DNA of 64,000 nucleotides from Terrimesophilobacter sp963702165 (GTDB lineage Bacteria; Actinomycetota; Actinomycetes; Actinomycetales; Microbacteriaceae): the NCBI GenBank assembly GCA_963702165.1, contig OY969722.1, forward strand, positions 434,001 to 498,000, read 5' to 3'. Positions within the stretch are counted from its first letter, which is position 1. The number at the start of each line of letters is the position of its first letter. Below, piece after piece: positions 34,566 through 42,816 of the stretch. The notes under the pieces are model-generated. The model was not told the DNA's origin, did no database searches, and worked only from the letters and a program-made list of their open reading frames with translations. The position numbers were made by a program, and so were the translations under genes.

Positions 34566-36587
34566 TTACTCCAGCCCGCGGCGCTTCAGCAGCGGCTCGA
34601 TGACCGCGTCCCGCCCGCGGAACTCGCGGTAGGCCTGCAGGGCGTCCTTCTTGCCTCCGACGCCGAGCAGGAGGTTGCGGAAGCGGTCGCCGTTCTCCCG
34701 CTTCAGCCCACCGTTCTCCTTGAACCACTCGACGGTGTCGGCGTCGAGCACTTCGCTCCAGATGTAGGAGTAGTAGCCGGCGTCGTAGCCGCCCGAGAAG
34801 GTGTGCGCGAAGTAGGTGCTCGAGTAACGAGTCGGCACCGCCGCATTGTCGAGCCCGACCGCAGCGAGAGCCTCGGCCTCGAACGCCGCAACATCCGTCA
34901 CCGCGTCATCCGCGGTGATCGCGTGCCACGCCTGGTCGAGCAGTGCGGCCGCGAGGTACTCGCTGGTCTTGAATCCTTCGTTGAACTGCTCGGATGCGTG
35001 CAGCTTGTCGACGAGCTCTTGCGGCATCGGCTCGCCAGTCTCGTGGTGCACCGCGTAATTCGCGACCACCTCGGGCCACAGCATCCACATCTCGTTCACC
35101 TGGCTCGGGAACTCGACGAAGTCGCGGAACACCGCGGTGCCGCTGAACTTCGGGTAGCTGACCCGCGCGAACAAGCCGTGCAGCGCGTGACCGAATTCGT
35201 GGAAGAAGGTGTTGACCTCGTCGTAGGTGAGCAGGGTCGGCTCTCCGGCGGCGGGCTTGGGCACGTTGAGGTTGTTGACCACCACCACCGGGTGCTCGAG
35301 CAGTTCGTTCTGGCCGATCAGGTCGTTCATCCAGGCACCGCCGCGCTTGGAATCTCGCGTGTAGAGGTCGAGCACGTACAGCCCCACCTCGCTGCCGTCC
35401 TCGTTCCGGACCTCGAACACGCGGGCATCCGGATGGTAGGCCTGCAGGTCGGTGCGCTCGGTGAAAGTGATGCCGTACAGCTTCGTGGCTGCGAAGAAGA
35501 CACCGTCCTGCAGCACCCGCTCCGCCTCGAAGTAGGGACGCATCGCGGCGGTGTCGACGTCGTACTTCGCCTGGCGGACCTTCTCGGTGTAGAACGCCCA
35601 GTCGTGAGCCTCGATCTTGTGGCCCGCGAGCTGCTCGAGGTCGGCCTGCTCCGCGCGGGCGTTCCGGGCTGCGGCAGGCGCGAGGCGACCCAGCATGTCG
35701 GCGACCGCCTTCGGGGTCTTCGCCGTCTCATCCGCCGTCACATACTCGGCGTGCGTTTGGAAGCCGAGAAGGCGGGCGCGCTCGGCGCGCAGGCGGGTGA
35801 TCTCCAGCACCAGCTCGCGGTTGTCGTGCTCGCCGCCGCGGCTGCCGCGCCCGCGTGAGGCGTTCATGATGCGCTCCCGCACCTCACGGTTCGTCAGGTC
35901 GGCGAGGTACGGATGCCCGGTCGGCAGCACCAGCGTGACCAGGTACTTGCCGTCGAGACCGCGCTCCTTGGCGGCCTCGGCGGCGGCGGAGAGCTCGCCC
36001 GGCGCAAGCCCGTCCAACTCGGCGGCGTCATCGAAGACCACAGCGAGGTCGTTGGTGTCCGCGAGCAGGTTCTTCTCGAACCGCGTGGTGAGGGTGGACA
36101 GCTTGCTGTTGTAGTCCTTCAGCCGCTCCTTCTGCGCATCGTCGAGGCCGGCGCCGGCGAGGGTCATCTCGGTGTAGTTCCGCTCCACGAGGTAGCGCTG
36201 CTCGTCATCGAGCCCCAACTCGTCGAGGCGGTCGTGCAGGCTCTTGATCCGCGCGTACAGGTCGGAGTTGAGCCGGATGGCGTCGGAGTGCGCGGCCATC
36301 TTCGGTGCGAGCTCCTCCTCGAGCTCGTTGGTGAAGTCGTTGGAGTCCGCCGAGGTCTTGTTGTAGAACACCCGGGCCACGCGCGCGAGGGTCTGCCCGC
36401 TGCGCTCCAGGGGAACCATGGTGTTCTCGAAAGTGGGCTCGTCGGCGGTCGCGGTGATGGCGGCGATCTCGGCCAGCTGTTCCTCGAACCCGTGCTCGAA
36501 GGCGGGGCGGTAGTGCTCGTCGGTGATCTCGGCGAACGGCGGAAGCTGGTACGGAAGGGTGCTCGGCGTAATGAACGGATTCGTCAT
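34566..36587 (-). CDS. M3-family zinc oligopeptidase (Dcp-like peptidyl-dipeptidase)
   Basis: 673 residues, ATG 36587. The zinc motif HEFGHALHGL is at about residues 460-469, with the downstream Glu in EFPSQVNEMW. Motifs FYTEKVRQAKYDVD, GGAWMNDL, VNNLNVPKP and GYDAGYYSYIWSEVLDAD are those of thimet oligopeptidase/Dcp proteins, which cleave short cytosolic peptides. No signal peptide, so cytoplasmic. It diverges from the methyltransferase gene with only 26 bases between their starts. Length is typical. Confidence 0.95.
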   Translation of the reverse strand: MTNPFITPSTLPYQLPPFAEITDEHYRPAFEHGFEEQLAEIAAITATADEPTFENTMVPLERSGQTLARVARVFYNKTSADSNDFTNELEEELAPKMAAHSDAIRLNSDLYARIKSLHDRLDELGLDDEQRYLVERNYTEMTLAGAGLDDAQKERLKDYNSKLSTLTTRFEKNLLADTNDLAVVFDDAAELDGLAPGELSAAAEAAKERGLDGKYLVTLVLPTGHPYLADLTNREVRERIMNASRGRGSRGGEHDNRELVLEITRLRAERARLLGFQTHAEYVTADETAKTPKAVADMLGRLAPAAARNARAEQADLEQLAGHKIEAHDWAFYTEKVRQAKYDVDTAAMRPYFEAERVLQDGVFFAATKLYGITFTERTDLQAYHPDARVFEVRNEDGSEVGLYVLDLYTRDSKRGGAWMNDLIGQNELLEHPVVVVNNLNVPKPAAGEPTLLTYDEVNTFFHEFGHALHGLFARVSYPKFSGTAVFRDFVEFPSQVNEMWMLWPEVVANYAVHHETGEPMPQELVDKLHASEQFNEGFKTSEYLAAALLDQAWHAITADDAVTDVAAFEAEALAAVGLDNAAVPTRYSSTYFAHTFSGGYDAGYYSYIWSEVLDADTVEWFKENGGLKRENGDRFRNLLLGVGGKKDALQAYREFRGRDAVIEPLLKRRGLE

Positions 36588-36613
36588 GCCCTGAGCCTAT
36601 TAGCGTTGGGCCC

Positions 36614-37423
36614 ATGACCGAATCTGACGAGCGATACACGCATGGCCACCACGAGAGCGTGCTCAGGGCGCACAGCTGGCGGACGGTGGAGAACTCCGCC
36701 GCCTACCTGATCCCCGAGCTGCGCGCAGGGGCGACCATCCTCGACGTCGGATCCGGTCCCGGCACCATCACCATCGACCTCGCGCAGCGGGTCGCGCCCG
36801 GCGTGGTGACGGGTCTCGACTACTCGGCGGATGCCGTGGCCCGCGCGCAGGAGAACGCGCGGCAGAAGGGCGTCGAGAACGTGAAGTTCGTGGTCGGCGA
36901 CGCCTACAACCTTCCGTTCGAGGACGACAGTTTCGACATCGTCCACACGCATCAGACCCTCCAGCACGTCGGGCGTCCGGTTGACGTGCTGCGCGAGATG
37001 CGCCGCGTGGTGAAGCCCGGGGGAGTCGTGGCGGCGCGTGAGGTGGACTGGGCCGGCATCATCTTCTACCCGGAACTGGATGCGCTGACCCGTTGGCGGT
37101 CCCTGTACGACGCGGTGCACCGAAGCAACGGTGGTGAGCCGAACGCCGGCCGCCGCCTGAAGGCGTGGGCGTACGAGGCGGGGTTCACGGATGTCTCTGG
37201 TTACGCATCCGTGTGGGGGATGAGCTCCGATGAGGATCGCGGCTGGTGGGGCGAGACCTGGTCGCAGCGCGTACTGTCCTCGTCGTTCGCGAGCGATGTG
37301 CAGGAACTGGGGCTGGCGACCGTCGACGACCTGAAGCAACTGTCGAAGGCGTGGATCAACTGGCGCGACGACCGTGCCGCCTGGCTCGCCATGCCGCACG
37401 GGGAGATCCTCGCGCGCGCCTAG
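36614..37423 (+). CDS. Class I SAM-dependent methyltransferase
   Basis: 269 residues. Motif I ILDVGSGPGTITIDLA, acidic loop GLDYSADAV, motif II VVGDAYNLPFEDDSFD, then THQTLQHVGRPVDVLREM and VVKPGGVVAAREVDW. This is the UbiE/ArsM-like methyltransferase layout. The N-terminus YTHGHHESVLRAHSWRT is a recurrent cap in actinobacterial members of unknown substrate. The start lies 26 bases from the divergent peptidase start, so the promoters overlap. Acceptor not determinable. Confidence 0.9.
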   Translation: MTESDERYTHGHHESVLRAHSWRTVENSAAYLIPELRAGATILDVGSGPGTITIDLAQRVAPGVVTGLDYSADAVARAQENARQKGVENVKFVVGDAYNLPFEDDSFDIVHTHQTLQHVGRPVDVLREMRRVVKPGGVVAAREVDWAGIIFYPELDALTRWRSLYDAVHRSNGGEPNAGRRLKAWAYEAGFTDVSGYASVWGMSSDEDRGWWGETWSQRVLSSSFASDVQELGLATVDDLKQLSKAWINWRDDRAAWLAMPHGEILARA

Positions 37424-37447
37424 CCCAGCATCCGCCCGCCCGCCATC

Positions 37448-37509
37448 ATCGAGTCGGGAGTTGTTGCCCAATTGGACCGGTCCAATTGGGCAACAACTCC
37501 CGACTCGAT
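37448..37509 (+). terminator. Perfect 62-bp palindrome after the methyltransferase
   Basis: Both 31-base arms are exactly complementary with no loop, meeting at GGACC|GGTCC. The outer arm (ATCGAGTCGGGAGTTGTTGC, from 37448) recurs almost unchanged in the palindrome after rne at 63075. It may act as a terminator when transcribed, but there is no T-tract and the perfection is unusual. Confidence 0.75.
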
Positions 37510-37542
37510 GTGTTTCGGATGTGATGAGCCGGGGAGCAGCGA

Positions 37543-37633
37543 TGCAAAGGGATGATTGCAAAGGGTTGATTGCAAAAAACTAATTGCAAAATAGTGCTTG
37601 CAAAGATCTCTTTGCAATGCTATCTTTGCATGC
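37543..37633 (+). promoter_or_regulatory. Array of seven TGCA units at exact 14-bp spacing, ending at a start codon
   Basis: TGCA begins at 37543, 37557, 37571, 37585, 37599, 37613 and 37627, each exactly 14 bases after the previous. The first six continue TGCAA, and most are preceded by T and followed by AA or AG. Units at 37598-37617 also form a dyad TTGCAAAG-ATCT-CTTTGCAA. The array fills the promoter and leader of an ArsR-like regulator and stops at its ATG (37634). It looks like a cooperative operator for that regulator. Confidence 0.7.
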
Positions 37634-38260
37634 ATGGACGAAACACCCGGCCCCGAGCAGCAGAAGCGCATCCTCGACCTCGAGTCGCTGAAGGCTCTCG
37701 CGCACCCGCTGCGCGTGCGCATCTTCGATGCGCTGTCCACATACGGGCCAGCAACCGCCAGCGGGCTCGCCGAGCGACTCGGTGAGTCCAGCGGCGCCAC
37801 CAGCTACCACCTCCGCCAACTCGAGAAGCACGCGTTCGTTCGCGAGCTCGAGGGCGCTGGCACCGGTCGCGAGCGCTGGTGGGAGCGTATCCCTGGCGCT
37901 GTCGACCTCGGGCCGGAGGAGTTCATGCGCACCGAGGCCGGCAAGCAGGCATCGAGCCTCGTCTTGAACGAGTGGGCGAAGAGCCGCGAGCGCAACCTCG
38001 ACGACTTCATGACGCGAGGCATGGCAACGATGTCGGAGGAGTGGCTCAAGGCGAGCATGATCAACGTCACCAGCGTGTTCGCCAACGCGGCCGATCTGAC
38101 CGAGTTCAACCAGAAGGTACTCGCGGTGCTCGAGGAGTTCGCCCTCGCGCACCGCGCACGCAACGTCCCGGGCACTCGCCCGGTGCAGATCCAATTCAAC
38201 GGATTCCCGGTCGTCGACGGCGAGGAGATTCCGTCCCGCGAAGCAGGAGAAAAGCCATGA
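37634..38260 (+). CDS. ArsR-like winged-helix regulator with extended C-terminus
   Basis: 208 residues from ATG 37634 (MDETPGPEQQKRILDLESLK); the frame is open upstream through the repeat array but the homology starts here. The HTH_20/ArsR-type fold covers residues 12-85: LKALAHPLRVRIFDALSTYG, ASGLAERLGESSGATSYHLR, QLEKHAFVRELEGAGTGRER with the wing WWERIPG. The C-terminal 110 residues are a helical domain seen in actinobacterial relatives. No cysteine metal site. Its stop overlaps an alternative start (ATG 38257) of the next small gene. No ribosome site precedes the ATG; the repeat array occupies that place. Confidence 0.86.
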   Translation: MDETPGPEQQKRILDLESLKALAHPLRVRIFDALSTYGPATASGLAERLGESSGATSYHLRQLEKHAFVRELEGAGTGRERWWERIPGAVDLGPEEFMRTEAGKQASSLVLNEWAKSRERNLDDFMTRGMATMSEEWLKASMINVTSVFANAADLTEFNQKVLAVLEEFALAHRARNVPGTRPVQIQFNGFPVVDGEEIPSREAGEKP

Positions 38261-38346
38261 CCAGCTATGCCGCAAGTGCACCATTCACGGCCCCTGTAAT
38301 GACAGTGGTCACGGGTACGTTCGAAGTAATCAAGGAGGTGAATTCG

Positions 38347-38583
38347 ATGACAACCGCAACCGCCAGGGAGGCCTTCACCGGCTCATCCGTGGCCCGTCGC
38401 GCGCCCCACACCGGCTTCGACCGCATGGTCGCCCGACTCGCTGTTGCGATGCTCAAGTGGTCACGAGAACGTGCCGAACGCAAGGCACTGACCCATGAAG
38501 AGCATGCCCGTCTCATGATGACGGCCACCCATACTTCTCAGCGCGAAGCCGATGCGCTTCGCCTCACCCAGCTGCGCGGCTAA
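38347..38583 (+). CDS. Small basic protein co-transcribed with the ArsR-like regulator
   Basis: 78 residues from ATG 38347, chosen for the excellent AGGAGGTG just upstream. An in-frame ATG at 38257 overlapping the regulator stop would give 108 residues; in that case the ribosome site would be internal. The protein is helical and charged (RMVARLAVAMLKWSRERAER, then KALTHEEHARLMMTATHT), with one amphipathic or short hydrophobic helix. No family recognised. Both starts may be used, one through coupling, one independently. Confidence 0.62.
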   Translation: MTTATAREAFTGSSVARRAPHTGFDRMVARLAVAMLKWSRERAERKALTHEEHARLMMTATHTSQREADALRLTQLRG

Positions 38584-38623
38584 GCCGGCAGCTCCACACC
38601 AGCACCACCTGCCCCGCAAAGAC

Positions 38624-38693
38624 TCAACTCCGGCGAGAAGTGGCGTGCCAGCTGCCTAGAGCTGTTCCTCCACCCACTGATCGCCGGAGTTGA
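38624..38693 (+). terminator. Long palindrome between the small basic gene and valS (convergent)
   Basis: TCAACTCCGGCGAGAAGTGG (38624-38643) pairs with CCACTGATCGCCGGAGTTGA (38674-38693) at 18 of 20 positions around a 30-base loop. It lies between convergent genes and can stop transcription from both sides. The following stretch to 38757 repeats AGACCCGC three times; nothing else is seen in it. Confidence 0.6.
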
Positions 38694-38759
38694 CAGTCTC
38701 TAGATTAGACCCGCTCATAGTAGACCCGCCTAGCGCAGACCCGCGAGAGCCCTGGCTGC

Positions 38760-41342
38760 CTACCCTTCCTCGGCCTTGACCTCGTCGGCGAGTTCGATCG
38801 CGGTGACGCTGACCTCGTCGCTCTCGACGAAAGTCAGCTCGTCGATCCGCCCGACCGCCTTCAGGTCCACCGCGGCCTGCTGCAGCAGGGCCGGCCCGGC
38901 GATCGTGGCTGACGCGACCGGGGTCTTCTGCGAAGCCTTCGCATTCGTCTTCGCTCCGCGGATGCCGATGAGCGCCTGTCCGACCAGGCCGAGCAGGCCG
39001 GTTGCCTCGGCATCCGTCGGCGCGGTCGGCCAGTCGGCGGTGTGCACCGACCCGTCGTGCGTCCAGGACCACACCTCTTCGGTGGCGAACGGGATGAACG
39101 GCGCAAACAACCGCAGCATCACGTCGATCGCGGTGCGCAGTGTCGTGACGGCCGAGCCTCCCGCTTCGGCTCCGGATGCCCCGTACGCGCGCTCCTTGAC
39201 GAGCTCGAGGTAGTCGTCGCAGAACGTCCAGAAGAACTGCTCGGTCACCTCGAGGGCGCGAGTGTGCTCGAACTCATCGAACGCACGCGTCGCGGCGGCG
39301 ACCACGCGGCTCAGCTCGGCGAGCAGGTCGATGTCGAGCGGCTCGGTGGCCCGGTCGCCACCGTCGGCCGCCTCCGGGAAGGAGTACACGAATTTGGCTG
39401 CGTTGAGCACCTTGATCGCGAGTCGACGCCCGATCTTGATCTGCTTCGGGTTCTGCGGGTCGAACGCGGCGTCGGTCCCGAGTCGGCTCGAAGCCGCCCA
39501 GTAGCGCACCGCGTCGGAGCCGTGCTCGTCGAGCATCCCGGCGGGAGTGACGACGTTGCCCTTCGACTTCGACATCTTCTTGCGGTCGGGGTCGACGATG
39601 AACCCGCTGATCGTGGCGTTCTTCCACGGGACGCTGTCCTGCTCGAGCTGCGCGCGCAGCACGGTGGAGAACAGCCAGGTGCGGATGATGTCCTGACCCT
39701 GGCTGCGCAGCGAGTACGGGAAGACAGCGTTGAACAGCTCGGGGTCGCTTTCCCAACCGCCGGCGATCTGCGGCGTGAGCGACGAGGTCGCCCAGGTGTC
39801 CATGATGTCGAAGTCGCCCTCGAAACCACCCGGCCGGCCGCGCTGGCTCTCGTCGAAGCCGTCGGGGACATCCGACGACGGATCGATCGGCAGCTGCGCC
39901 TCAGTCGGTGCAATCACGTCGGCGCGTTCGCCACTCTCATCAAGTCGGTACCAGACCGGGATCGGCACGCCGAAGAAGCGCTGCCGGGAGATCAGCCAGT
40001 CACCGGTCAGCCCGCCGACCCAGTTCTCGTAGCGCACGCGCATGAACTCGGGCACGAAGTTGATCTCGCGGCCGCGCTCGACGAGCTTGTCGCGCAGCTC
40101 CTCCTCGCGCGCACCGTTGCGGATGTACCACTGCCTGGTGCTGACGATCTCGAGCGGCTTGTCGCCCTTCTCGTAGAACTTCACCGCGTGGGTGGTTGGC
40201 CGCGGGTCGCCGATGAGGTCGCCGCTTTCGCGCAACAGCTCGACGATGCGCGCCTTGGCGCTGAACACGGTCTTGCCGGCGAGCTCGGCGTAGGCGACCT
40301 TGCCCGCTTCCGCGGTGATCGCATCCGGGGCATCCGGCAGCACACGGCCGTCCTTGCCGAGGATGGTGCGGTTCGGCAGGTCCAGCTCGCGCCACCAGAC
40401 CACGTCGGTGACGTCACCGAAGGTGCAGATCATGGCGATGCCGGTGCCCTTGTCCTGCTGCGCAAGGTGGTGCGCAACGACGGGGACCTCGACATCGAAG
40501 ATCGGGGTGCGCACGGTGGTGCCGAAGAGCGGCTTGTAGCGCTCGTCATCCGGATGCGCGACCAGCGCCACGCAAGCGGGGAGCAGTTCCGGCCGGGTCG
40601 TCTCGATCTCAATCGGCTGCCCGTCGGGCTTGTGGAAGGTCACCCGGTGGTAGGCGGCCTGCTGCTCCTTGTCCTCGAGCTCGGCCTGCGCGACCGCGGT
40701 GCGGAAGGTGATGTCCCACAGGGTCGGGGCATCCGACTGGTACGCCTCACCGCGCGCCAAGTTGCGCAGGAACGCGCGCTGTGCGACCTTGCGGGCGTGG
40801 TCGCCGATGGTGCGGTAGGTCTGGGTCCAGTCGACGCTGAGGCCGAGCTTGCGCCACAGCGCCTCGAACTGCTTCTCGTCCTCAATCGTGAGGCGCTCGC
40901 ACAGCTCGATGAAGTTGCGGCGGCTGACCGGGACCTGGTCGGCGGCCTTCGAGCTCTTGTTGTCGCCGCCTTCGAACGGGGGCGTGAAGTCCGAGTCGTA
41001 CGGCAGCGACGGGTCGCAGCGCACGCCGTAGTAGTTCTGCACGCGACGCTCGGTCGGCAGCCCGTTGTCGTCCCAGCCCATCGGGTAGAACAGGTTCTTG
41101 CCGCGCATCCGCTGGTAGCGGGCGATCAGGTCCATGTGGGTGTAGCTGAACACGTGGCCGATGTGCAGCGAGCCGGATGCAGTGGGCGGGGGAGTGTCGA
41201 TCGAGAACACGTCGTCGCGCTGCGCGTCGGCGGCGAGGGCACGAGCGCGGTCGAACAGGTAGGTGCCTTGTTGCTCCCAGCGCTCACCCCACTTGGCTTC
41301 GAGTCCCTCGAGGGCGGGTTTGTCGGGCAGAGAAAAGGCCAT
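38760..41342 (-). CDS. valS: Valyl-tRNA synthetase
   Basis: 860 residues from ATG 41342 (MAFSLPDKPALEG); an upstream in-frame ATG at 41372 is less likely. Class I synthetase: HIGH motif as LHIGHVF, KMSKS as KKMSKSKGN. The editing CP1 domain lies between (TTRPELLPACVALVAHPDD with the conserved Asp region, TFGDVTDVVWW). The anticodon-binding domain contains FWTFCDDYLELVKERAYG. The C-terminal coiled coil of many bacterial ValS proteins is shortened, as in the actinobacterial form. No T-box is seen upstream. In contrast to ileS, this long gene is free of frame breaks. Confidence 0.96.
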   Translation of the reverse strand: MAFSLPDKPALEGLEAKWGERWEQQGTYLFDRARALAADAQRDDVFSIDTPPPTASGSLHIGHVFSYTHMDLIARYQRMRGKNLFYPMGWDDNGLPTERRVQNYYGVRCDPSLPYDSDFTPPFEGGDNKSSKAADQVPVSRRNFIELCERLTIEDEKQFEALWRKLGLSVDWTQTYRTIGDHARKVAQRAFLRNLARGEAYQSDAPTLWDITFRTAVAQAELEDKEQQAAYHRVTFHKPDGQPIEIETTRPELLPACVALVAHPDDERYKPLFGTTVRTPIFDVEVPVVAHHLAQQDKGTGIAMICTFGDVTDVVWWRELDLPNRTILGKDGRVLPDAPDAITAEAGKVAYAELAGKTVFSAKARIVELLRESGDLIGDPRPTTHAVKFYEKGDKPLEIVSTRQWYIRNGAREEELRDKLVERGREINFVPEFMRVRYENWVGGLTGDWLISRQRFFGVPIPVWYRLDESGERADVIAPTEAQLPIDPSSDVPDGFDESQRGRPGGFEGDFDIMDTWATSSLTPQIAGGWESDPELFNAVFPYSLRSQGQDIIRTWLFSTVLRAQLEQDSVPWKNATISGFIVDPDRKKMSKSKGNVVTPAGMLDEHGSDAVRYWAASSRLGTDAAFDPQNPKQIKIGRRLAIKVLNAAKFVYSFPEAADGGDRATEPLDIDLLAELSRVVAAATRAFDEFEHTRALEVTEQFFWTFCDDYLELVKERAYGASGAEAGGSAVTTLRTAIDVMLRLFAPFIPFATEEVWSWTHDGSVHTADWPTAPTDAEATGLLGLVGQALIGIRGAKTNAKASQKTPVASATIAGPALLQQAAVDLKAVGRIDELTFVESDEVSVTAIELADEVKAEEG

Positions 41343-41427
41343 CAGGGGGCTCCGAATCGCTATGTGCGGCACCGTGTCCGTTCCAAAGGTGCCTGAGTGT
41401 GTGTTCGCCCCATTGTAAACCGCCCGC

Positions 41428-42147
41428 TCAGCGGGTGAGCGTGATGGTGAAGTGCGCTTCCTCTCCGTTGCCCCGGATGCTCACGGTGTACACCTGTGAC
41501 GGCTCGCTGCACTGATACGGCAACTCGAACTGCCCGTTCGGGGGCAGGCCGGTCTCGTACGGTTCCGAGAACGCATTCGTCGTCGCCACACCGATCGCGG
41601 CCTCAACCGCATTGGTGGTGGTCCAGGTGAACTTGACCGGCACGGATGCATTGTCGTTCGGGCAGCCGACCGAGGTGCCACTCGGCGGGGTGAGGCTGAG
41701 GAACGCTGGGCTGGTCGAAGGCGGCGGCGCCTGCGTCGGTTCCGCGCTCGGCTCTGGGGTGGGTGTCGGGGTGGGCGTCGGAGTGGGTGTCGGTGTCGGT
41801 GTCGGCGACTCGGAGGTCTCGGTGGGTGTCGGGGTCGGTTCCGGCTCGCTTGGACGCGTGAACAGGATGAAGAGCAGCACAAGCAACGCGATGAGCAGCA
41901 AGCCGCCGATGATCGAGAGCCACGTGATCAGCCGGCGGTTGCGCTTGTTGGGGTCCTTGCCCCCTCCTCCGCCGCCCGGCGGCTGGCCGTCGTTTGGCGG
42001 CTCATCCCGGGGCGGGACCTGCGGTGGTGCCGCGGCTGGAGGAGGGGTGAACATCTCGGTCGGAGCGTCATCGCCGGGCTGTGGCAGCCGTCGGGTCGGA
42101 TCGTCATCCGGATCGGGCATCCGCTGGGTCGGGGTGTCGTCACTCAT
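41428..42147 (-). CDS. Single-span membrane protein with Thr-Pro repeats
   Basis: 239 residues, ATG 42147. The cytoplasmic N-terminus contains TPTQRMP, DPTRRLP and APTEMF repeats resembling kinase-target or FHA-ligand T-x-R motifs. Next come a Gly/Pro-rich segment, a basic stop (NKRNRR) and one membrane span (LSIIGGLLLIALLVLLFILF). Outside is a long Thr-Pro dipeptide run and then a beta domain with two cysteines (GCPNDN, YQCSEP). Function unknown; Thr-phosphorylation by Ser/Thr kinases is a reasonable guess only. Confidence 0.8.
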   Translation of the reverse strand: MSDDTPTQRMPDPDDDPTRRLPQPGDDAPTEMFTPPPAAAPPQVPPRDEPPNDGQPPGGGGGGKDPNKRNRRLITWLSIIGGLLLIALLVLLFILFTRPSEPEPTPTPTETSESPTPTPTPTPTPTPTPTPEPSAEPTQAPPPSTSPAFLSLTPPSGTSVGCPNDNASVPVKFTWTTTNAVEAAIGVATTNAFSEPYETGLPPNGQFELPYQCSEPSQVYTVSIRGNGEEAHFTITLTR

Positions 42148-42222
42148 TGTCCACTCGATTCGCGAAAGACCATTCAGCCACAGTGTAGACAGGGGCAGTG
42201 CGCACAGGGCGAAGGTCGCGGT

Positions 42223-42816
42223 TTACCCGCCGGCGAACGCGCCGATCACGGGGGACAGGGCAGCCGACAGGTATGGCAGCAGGTCGCCACGCGCGGTGCC
42301 GGCATCCGCCCACGCCTGACCGGCCGCGACCACGGCCCCGAGCGCGGCGTAGGACGCGGTCTGGGCGCGTAGTCGCTCGAAGCCGCGCGCTGTGAGGAAG
42401 TCGGCCAGCAGCGAAGCCTGCCTGGTGAATCGGGTCAGGGCGGATGCTTGAAGCTCGTGGATGCTGCCGATGAGCTCGTACTGGGTCAGGGCGAACGGGA
42501 CCCGTCCCGGACCGAATTGGGTGCCGAACTCGAGGAGGGCGGCCTCGACGGCCTGCATGCCTCCCGCAGTTTCCGGTGCCGCACGAAGCGCCGCCGGAAT
42601 CCGTTCGAGAGCGTCGTCCAGCTCGACCCAGAACACGTCGCTCTTGGCGTCGAAGTAGTTGAAGAAGGTGTTCCGGCTCACTCCGGCGCGGGTTGTGATC
42701 TGCTCGATGGTGGTGCCGGCGTAACCGTTCTCGAGGAACAGCTCGAGGGCAGCATCCTGCAGCAGCTCACGCGAGGCGGCCTGCGGCCGCCCGCGCGGGT
42801 TGGTGGTGTCGGTCAT
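42223..42816 (-). CDS. TetR-family transcriptional regulator
   Basis: 197 residues. N-terminal HTH: ELLQDAALELFLENGYAGTT, then IEQITTRAGVSRNTFFNYFD. The ligand-binding domain is helical and without recognisable motif. Its ATG overlaps the stop of the ABC ATPase (ATGA), so it is the last gene of the importer operon. A TetR-like dyad lies in the promoter of that operon at 47945-47965, which makes feedback control likely. Confidence 0.92.
   Translation of the reverse strand: MTDTTNPRGRPQAASRELLQDAALELFLENGYAGTTIEQITTRAGVSRNTFFNYFDAKSDVFWVELDDALERIPAALRAAPETAGGMQAVEAALLEFGTQFGPGRVPFALTQYELIGSIHELQASALTRFTRQASLLADFLTARGFERLRAQTASYAALGAVVAAGQAWADAGTARGDLLPYLSAALSPVIGAFAGG

Noticed and set aside
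37543..37633. Plasmid-type iterons or a replication origin
   Set aside because: The 14-bp TGCA array resembles iterons, but there is no replication initiator gene, DnaA box cluster or AT-rich melting region, and the array leads straight into a regulator gene.
39042..41396. A 784-residue open frame antisense to valS
   Set aside because: It mirrors valS codon by codon, a common by-product of GC-rich third positions. Its composition (Val/Asp/Arg/His-rich, no recognisable domain) and the lack of a ribosome site argue against coding. The same applies to the long antisense frames at 2374-3408, 28705-29778, 31606-32535, 44738-46276 and 57537-58784.
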